Positions 5,011-6,992 of a stretch of 6,992 bases of DNA are shown piece after piece (position 1 is the stretch's first letter; every line of letters begins with the position of its first letter). Source of the stretch: Betaproteobacteria bacterium (GTDB lineage Bacteria > Pseudomonadota > Gammaproteobacteria > Burkholderiales > SG8-41). The position numbers and the translations under genes are program-made. The notes under the pieces were generated by a model. The model was not told the DNA's origin and ran no database searches. It saw nothing but the letters and a program-made list of their open reading frames with translations. The DNA lies in the NCBI GenBank assembly GCA_028292065.1, contig JAQGNC010000463.1, forward strand, positions 1-6,992, in the 5' to 3' direction.

Positions 5011-5915
5011 TTGCTTTTTTTAAACAGCGCGTCGAGCTTCTTCTCGTAGCTGTGATAGTCGAGATAATCGTAAAGATCGTCGCGGCTCTGCATGAGATCG
5101 ACCACGTTCTTCTGGTGCCCGTCCTTGCGGATCGCCTGGTAGACCTTGAGCGCCGCGGCGTTCGCTGCGCGCCACGCCGAGAGCGGGTAGAGCGCCATCG
5201 CCACGTTCGCGCTCGCGAGCTCTTCGGTGCTGAACAGCGGGGTCTGCCCGAACTCGGTGATGTTGGCGAGGATCGGCACTTTCACCGCGTCGGCGAACTT
5301 CTTGTACATCGCGAGCTCGGTGATCGCTTCGGGGAAAATCATGTCGGCGCCGGCCTCGACACACGCGCACGCGCGATCGATCGCCGCCTGCAGGCCTTCC
5401 ACCGCGAGCGCGTCGGTGCGCGCCATGATGACGAAGCCCGCGTCGGTCTTCGCGTCGGCAGCCGCCTTGATGCGATCGACCATCTCGTCCTTGCCGACGA
5501 TCTCCTTGTTCGGCCGATGTCCGCAGCGCTTCTGCTGGACCTGGTCTTCGATGTGCATCGCGGCCGCGCCCATCTTGATGAGCGACTTCACCGCGCGGGC
5601 GATGTTGAAGGCCCCGCCCCAGCCGGTGTCGACGTCGACGAGCAGCGGCAGGCTGCACACGTCGGTGATGCGGCGGATGTCGGTGAGCACGTCGTCGAGG
5701 GTGCTGATGCCGAGGTCGGGCACGCCGAGCGAGCCGGCGGCGACACCGCCGCCCGACAGATAGATCGCGCGGAACCCCACGCGCTCGGCGAGCCGCGCGG
5801 CGTACGCGTTGATGGCGCCGGCGATCTGCAGCGGTTTTTCCTGCGCAAGCGCTTCGCGGAAGCGCGCGCCCGGTGAGGCCAGCGTCACGCCGGCGGTCGA
5901 GGACAAGTCAGTCAT
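5007..5915 (-). CDS. prpB: 2-Methylisocitrate lyase (ICL/PEP-mutase family)
   Basis: Cleaves (2R,3S)-2-methylisocitrate to pyruvate and succinate, the last step of the methylcitrate cycle for propionyl-CoA disposal. It has 302 residues, similar to E. coli PrpB. Family marks are LQIAGAINA (29-37), YLSGGGVAAGSLG (52-64), LLVDVDTGWG (91-100) with Mg-binding Asp94 and Asp96, HIEDQ (121-125), and KRCGHRPNK (129-137) with catalytic Cys131. MARTDALAVEG (164-174), FPEAITE (194-200) and ANITEFG (217-223) follow, and the tail is SYEKKLDALFKK. The match to PrpB is close along its whole length. No prpC, acnD/prpF or sigma-54-type prpR is beside it; instead an IclR-type gene diverges from it and a hydroxyacid dehydrogenase follows. 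A related lyase acting on another substituted malate (such as dimethylmalate lyase) cannot be excluded. The stop codon lies within an octamer repeat, and seven consecutive A occur in the sense strand just before it (5015-5021). Confidence 0.9.
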   Translation of the reverse strand: MTDLSSTAGVTLASPGARFREALAQEKPLQIAGAINAYAARLAERVGFRAIYLSGGGVAAGSLGVPDLGISTLDDVLTDIRRITDVCSLPLLVDVDTGWGGAFNIARAVKSLIKMGAAAMHIEDQVQQKRCGHRPNKEIVGKDEMVDRIKAAADAKTDAGFVIMARTDALAVEGLQAAIDRACACVEAGADMIFPEAITELAMYKKFADAVKVPILANITEFGQTPLFSTEELASANVAMALYPLSAWRAANAAALKVYQAIRKDGHQKNVVDLMQSRDDLYDYLDYHSYEKKLDALFKKSK

Positions 5916-6038
5916 AATATGGACTCAATCACGGAAAACACAGGTTTAAAAAAGCGGCCGCAACATAGCACGCGGGACATTCTTCCGCCACTGCCGGCGC
6001 GGTGGCATAATCGGCGCAGGTCTCACGATCCGGACTTC
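5916..6038. promoter_or_regulatory. Divergent prpB / iclR control region
   Basis: This 123-base gap between the divergent starts must hold both promoters. For the plus-strand regulator the best -10 is CATAAT (6006-6011); the hexamer 17 bases upstream, TTCCGC at 5983-5988, is a poor -35. A short inverted repeat GCCAC-(10)-GTGGC spans 5987-6006, between those boxes, and is a candidate operator for the regulator itself. The region also contains the palindrome GCGGCCGC (5954-5961) and an A-rich tract (5946-5953). No convincing promoter for prpB could be picked. The assignment as a shared regulatory region rests mainly on gene layout, since IclR-type regulators often control a divergent neighbour. 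Confidence 0.45.
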
Positions 6039-6851
6039 ATGAAAACAATGGCGAAGAAAACCAGCACCGACGAAGACGGCCGCCTCTCGGGCACGCAAAG
6101 TATAGAACGCGCTCTGACCCTCATGCGCGAAATCGCGGCGCACAACCGCACCGGCTCGCGCCTGCTCGACCTCGCGAGCCGAACCGGTCTGCAGCGTCCT
6201 ACGGTGCACCGCATGCTCAAGTGCCTCACTGTCGAAGACATGGTGCAGCAGGACCCGGAGACCCATCGCTATTTCCTGGGGCCGATGGTCTTCGAGCTCG
6301 GGCTCACCGCGGCGCCGCGCTTCAATCTGCGCGAGATCTGCCATCCGGCGATGGGCCGGATCGCCGATGCCACCGGCGACACCGTGTTTCTCACCCAGAG
6401 GAGCGGCCTCGATTCGGTGTGCGTCGATCGCCAGGAAGGCACGTTCCCGATCAAGACGTTCACGCTCGAGATCGGGATGCGCAGACCGCTCGGCGTCGGC
6501 ACCGGAAGCCTCGCCATCCTGTCGGCGCTGTCCGAAGAAGAAGTAAAGCACGTCGTCTCGAGCATCACGCCGCGGCTTCCCGAATACGGCCTCACGCCCA
6601 CGAGCCTGTTCGCGCAGGTCAAGCGCGCGCAAAAGCTCGGCTACGCGGTGCGCGAGATGCCGACCCTCGCCGGCGTGCGCTCGGTCGGACAGGCGCTGCA
6701 CAACCAGAGCGGGATCGCTTTCGCCGCGCTGTCGGTGTCGGCGATTTCGAGCCGCATGAGCGAAAAGCGCGTGACCGAGCTCGCGACCCTGCTCAGGAAC
6801 GAGGTACGCCTGGTCGAAAAGCAGCTCGCCAACGGCGCCGACCGCCGGTAA
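6039..6851 (+). CDS. IclR-family transcriptional regulator
   Basis: DNA-binding regulator of the IclR family, which usually controls a nearby catabolic operon in response to a small organic-acid-like ligand. From this ATG it has 270 residues, standard length. The N-terminal winged helix-turn-helix starts at SGTQSIERAL (17-26); GSRLLDLASRTGLQRPTVHRML covers the helix-turn-helix (about 39-60), and the wing ends near YFLGP. The ligand domain carries the family landmarks RPLGVGTGSLAILSAL (149-164) and GVRSVGQALHNQSGIAFAALSV (212-233). The frame is open upstream to an ATG at 5919, which would add 40 Arg/Pro-rich residues and leave three bases before prpB; the start at 6039, with GGA four bases upstream, is preferred. 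ATG at 6048 is also possible. Divergence from prpB makes prpB, and perhaps its own gene and the downstream exported protein, likely targets. Confidence 0.92.
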   Translation: MKTMAKKTSTDEDGRLSGTQSIERALTLMREIAAHNRTGSRLLDLASRTGLQRPTVHRMLKCLTVEDMVQQDPETHRYFLGPMVFELGLTAAPRFNLREICHPAMGRIADATGDTVFLTQRSGLDSVCVDRQEGTFPIKTFTLEIGMRRPLGVGTGSLAILSALSEEEVKHVVSSITPRLPEYGLTPTSLFAQVKRAQKLGYAVREMPTLAGVRSVGQALHNQSGIAFAALSVSAISSRMSEKRVTELATLLRNEVRLVEKQLANGADRR

Positions 6852-6936
6852 ACATCGACGCCGTCAACGTCGCGTGCAACGACTGGGGCACTCGCTCCGG
6901 GCGGCGCAGACCGCGTCACGACCGGTGTAAACCTCA

Positions 6937-6992
6937 ATGACTACGCGACGATTCCAAGCGCTGTGTCTTGTCGCTGCCGCTTCGGTCAGCGC
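6937..6992 (+). CDS. Start of an exported protein with a signal peptide (partial, runs off the window)
   Basis: ATG at 6937 opens a frame of 18 full codons to the window edge: MTTRRFQALCLVAAASVS, with the next codon beginning GC (Ala). The pattern is a Sec signal peptide: two arginines, a hydrophobic run LCLVAAA, then V-S-A, fitting a signal peptidase I site. It begins 85 bases after the regulator's stop, on the same strand, so it may share its transcript. In betaproteobacteria a signal peptide behind an IclR gene and metabolic enzymes is often a tripartite-tricarboxylate (Bug) solute-binding protein, but nothing diagnostic of that family is inside the window. No clear ribosome site is seen. 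The family call is a guess; the coding call is moderate. Confidence 0.55.
   Translation, partial: MTTRRFQALCLVAAASVS

Noticed and set aside
5015..5021. Run of seven A in the prpB sense strand as a programmed frameshift site.
   Set aside because: It lies four codons from the stop. The normal frame already gives the expected PrpB C-terminus, and no stimulatory structure-dependent product is apparent.
5919..6038. A 40-residue N-terminal extension of the IclR regulator from the ATG at 5919.
   Set aside because: It would leave three bases between divergent start codons, consume the whole promoter region, and add an Arg/Pro-rich stretch not expected in the family. The start at 6039 gives the normal length.

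Overview
The window looks like a chromosomal piece of a GC-rich betaproteobacterium (Burkholderiales/Rhodocyclales/Nitrosomonadales-like). The gene order hemA-prfA-prmC-grxD is typical of that group, and the protein sequences fit it. No phage, transposase, CRISPR, rRNA or tRNA was seen.

Minus strand, right to left, 3601 to 89: a compact housekeeping operon. hemA (glutamyl-tRNA reductase, heme synthesis) is preceded by a perfect TATAAT -10 box. It overlaps prfA (release factor RF1) by four bases (ATGA), prfA overlaps prmC (the RF1/RF2 glutamine methyltransferase) in the same way, and a CGFS monothiol glutaredoxin (grxD) follows about 30 bases later. A strong intrinsic terminator at 43-70 closes the operon. 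The glutaredoxin frame is broken by a TAG codon 14 codons before its natural TGA. It is the only TAG stop among the genes here, and it lies in the same operon as the release factor that reads UAG.

Minus strand, 5915 to 3866: a methylisocitrate lyase (prpB) is followed by a D-2-hydroxyacid dehydrogenase. Each gene is followed by a small non-coding element of one shared design: an array of the octamer GTGAACGG, a 75-76 base spacer, then an inverted array of the same octamer. The element after prpB supplies the prpB stop codon and holds a G-quadruplex-type G-run motif on the transcribed-sense strand. The element after the dehydrogenase has nested inverted repeats in its spacer, and a 10-bp hairpin sits between it and the gene.

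Plus strand, 6039 to the end: an IclR-family regulator diverges from prpB across a 123-base shared control region. It is followed by the first 18 codons of a protein with a signal peptide. The right half therefore reads as a small catabolic locus (regulator, C-C lyase, 2-hydroxyacid/2-oxoacid reductase, exported protein, possibly a solute-binding protein) next to the housekeeping operon. prpB lacks its usual prpC neighbour, so its real substrate is open.

The most interesting items are the paired octamer elements and the in-frame TAG in grxD. No wholly new multi-gene system is visible.
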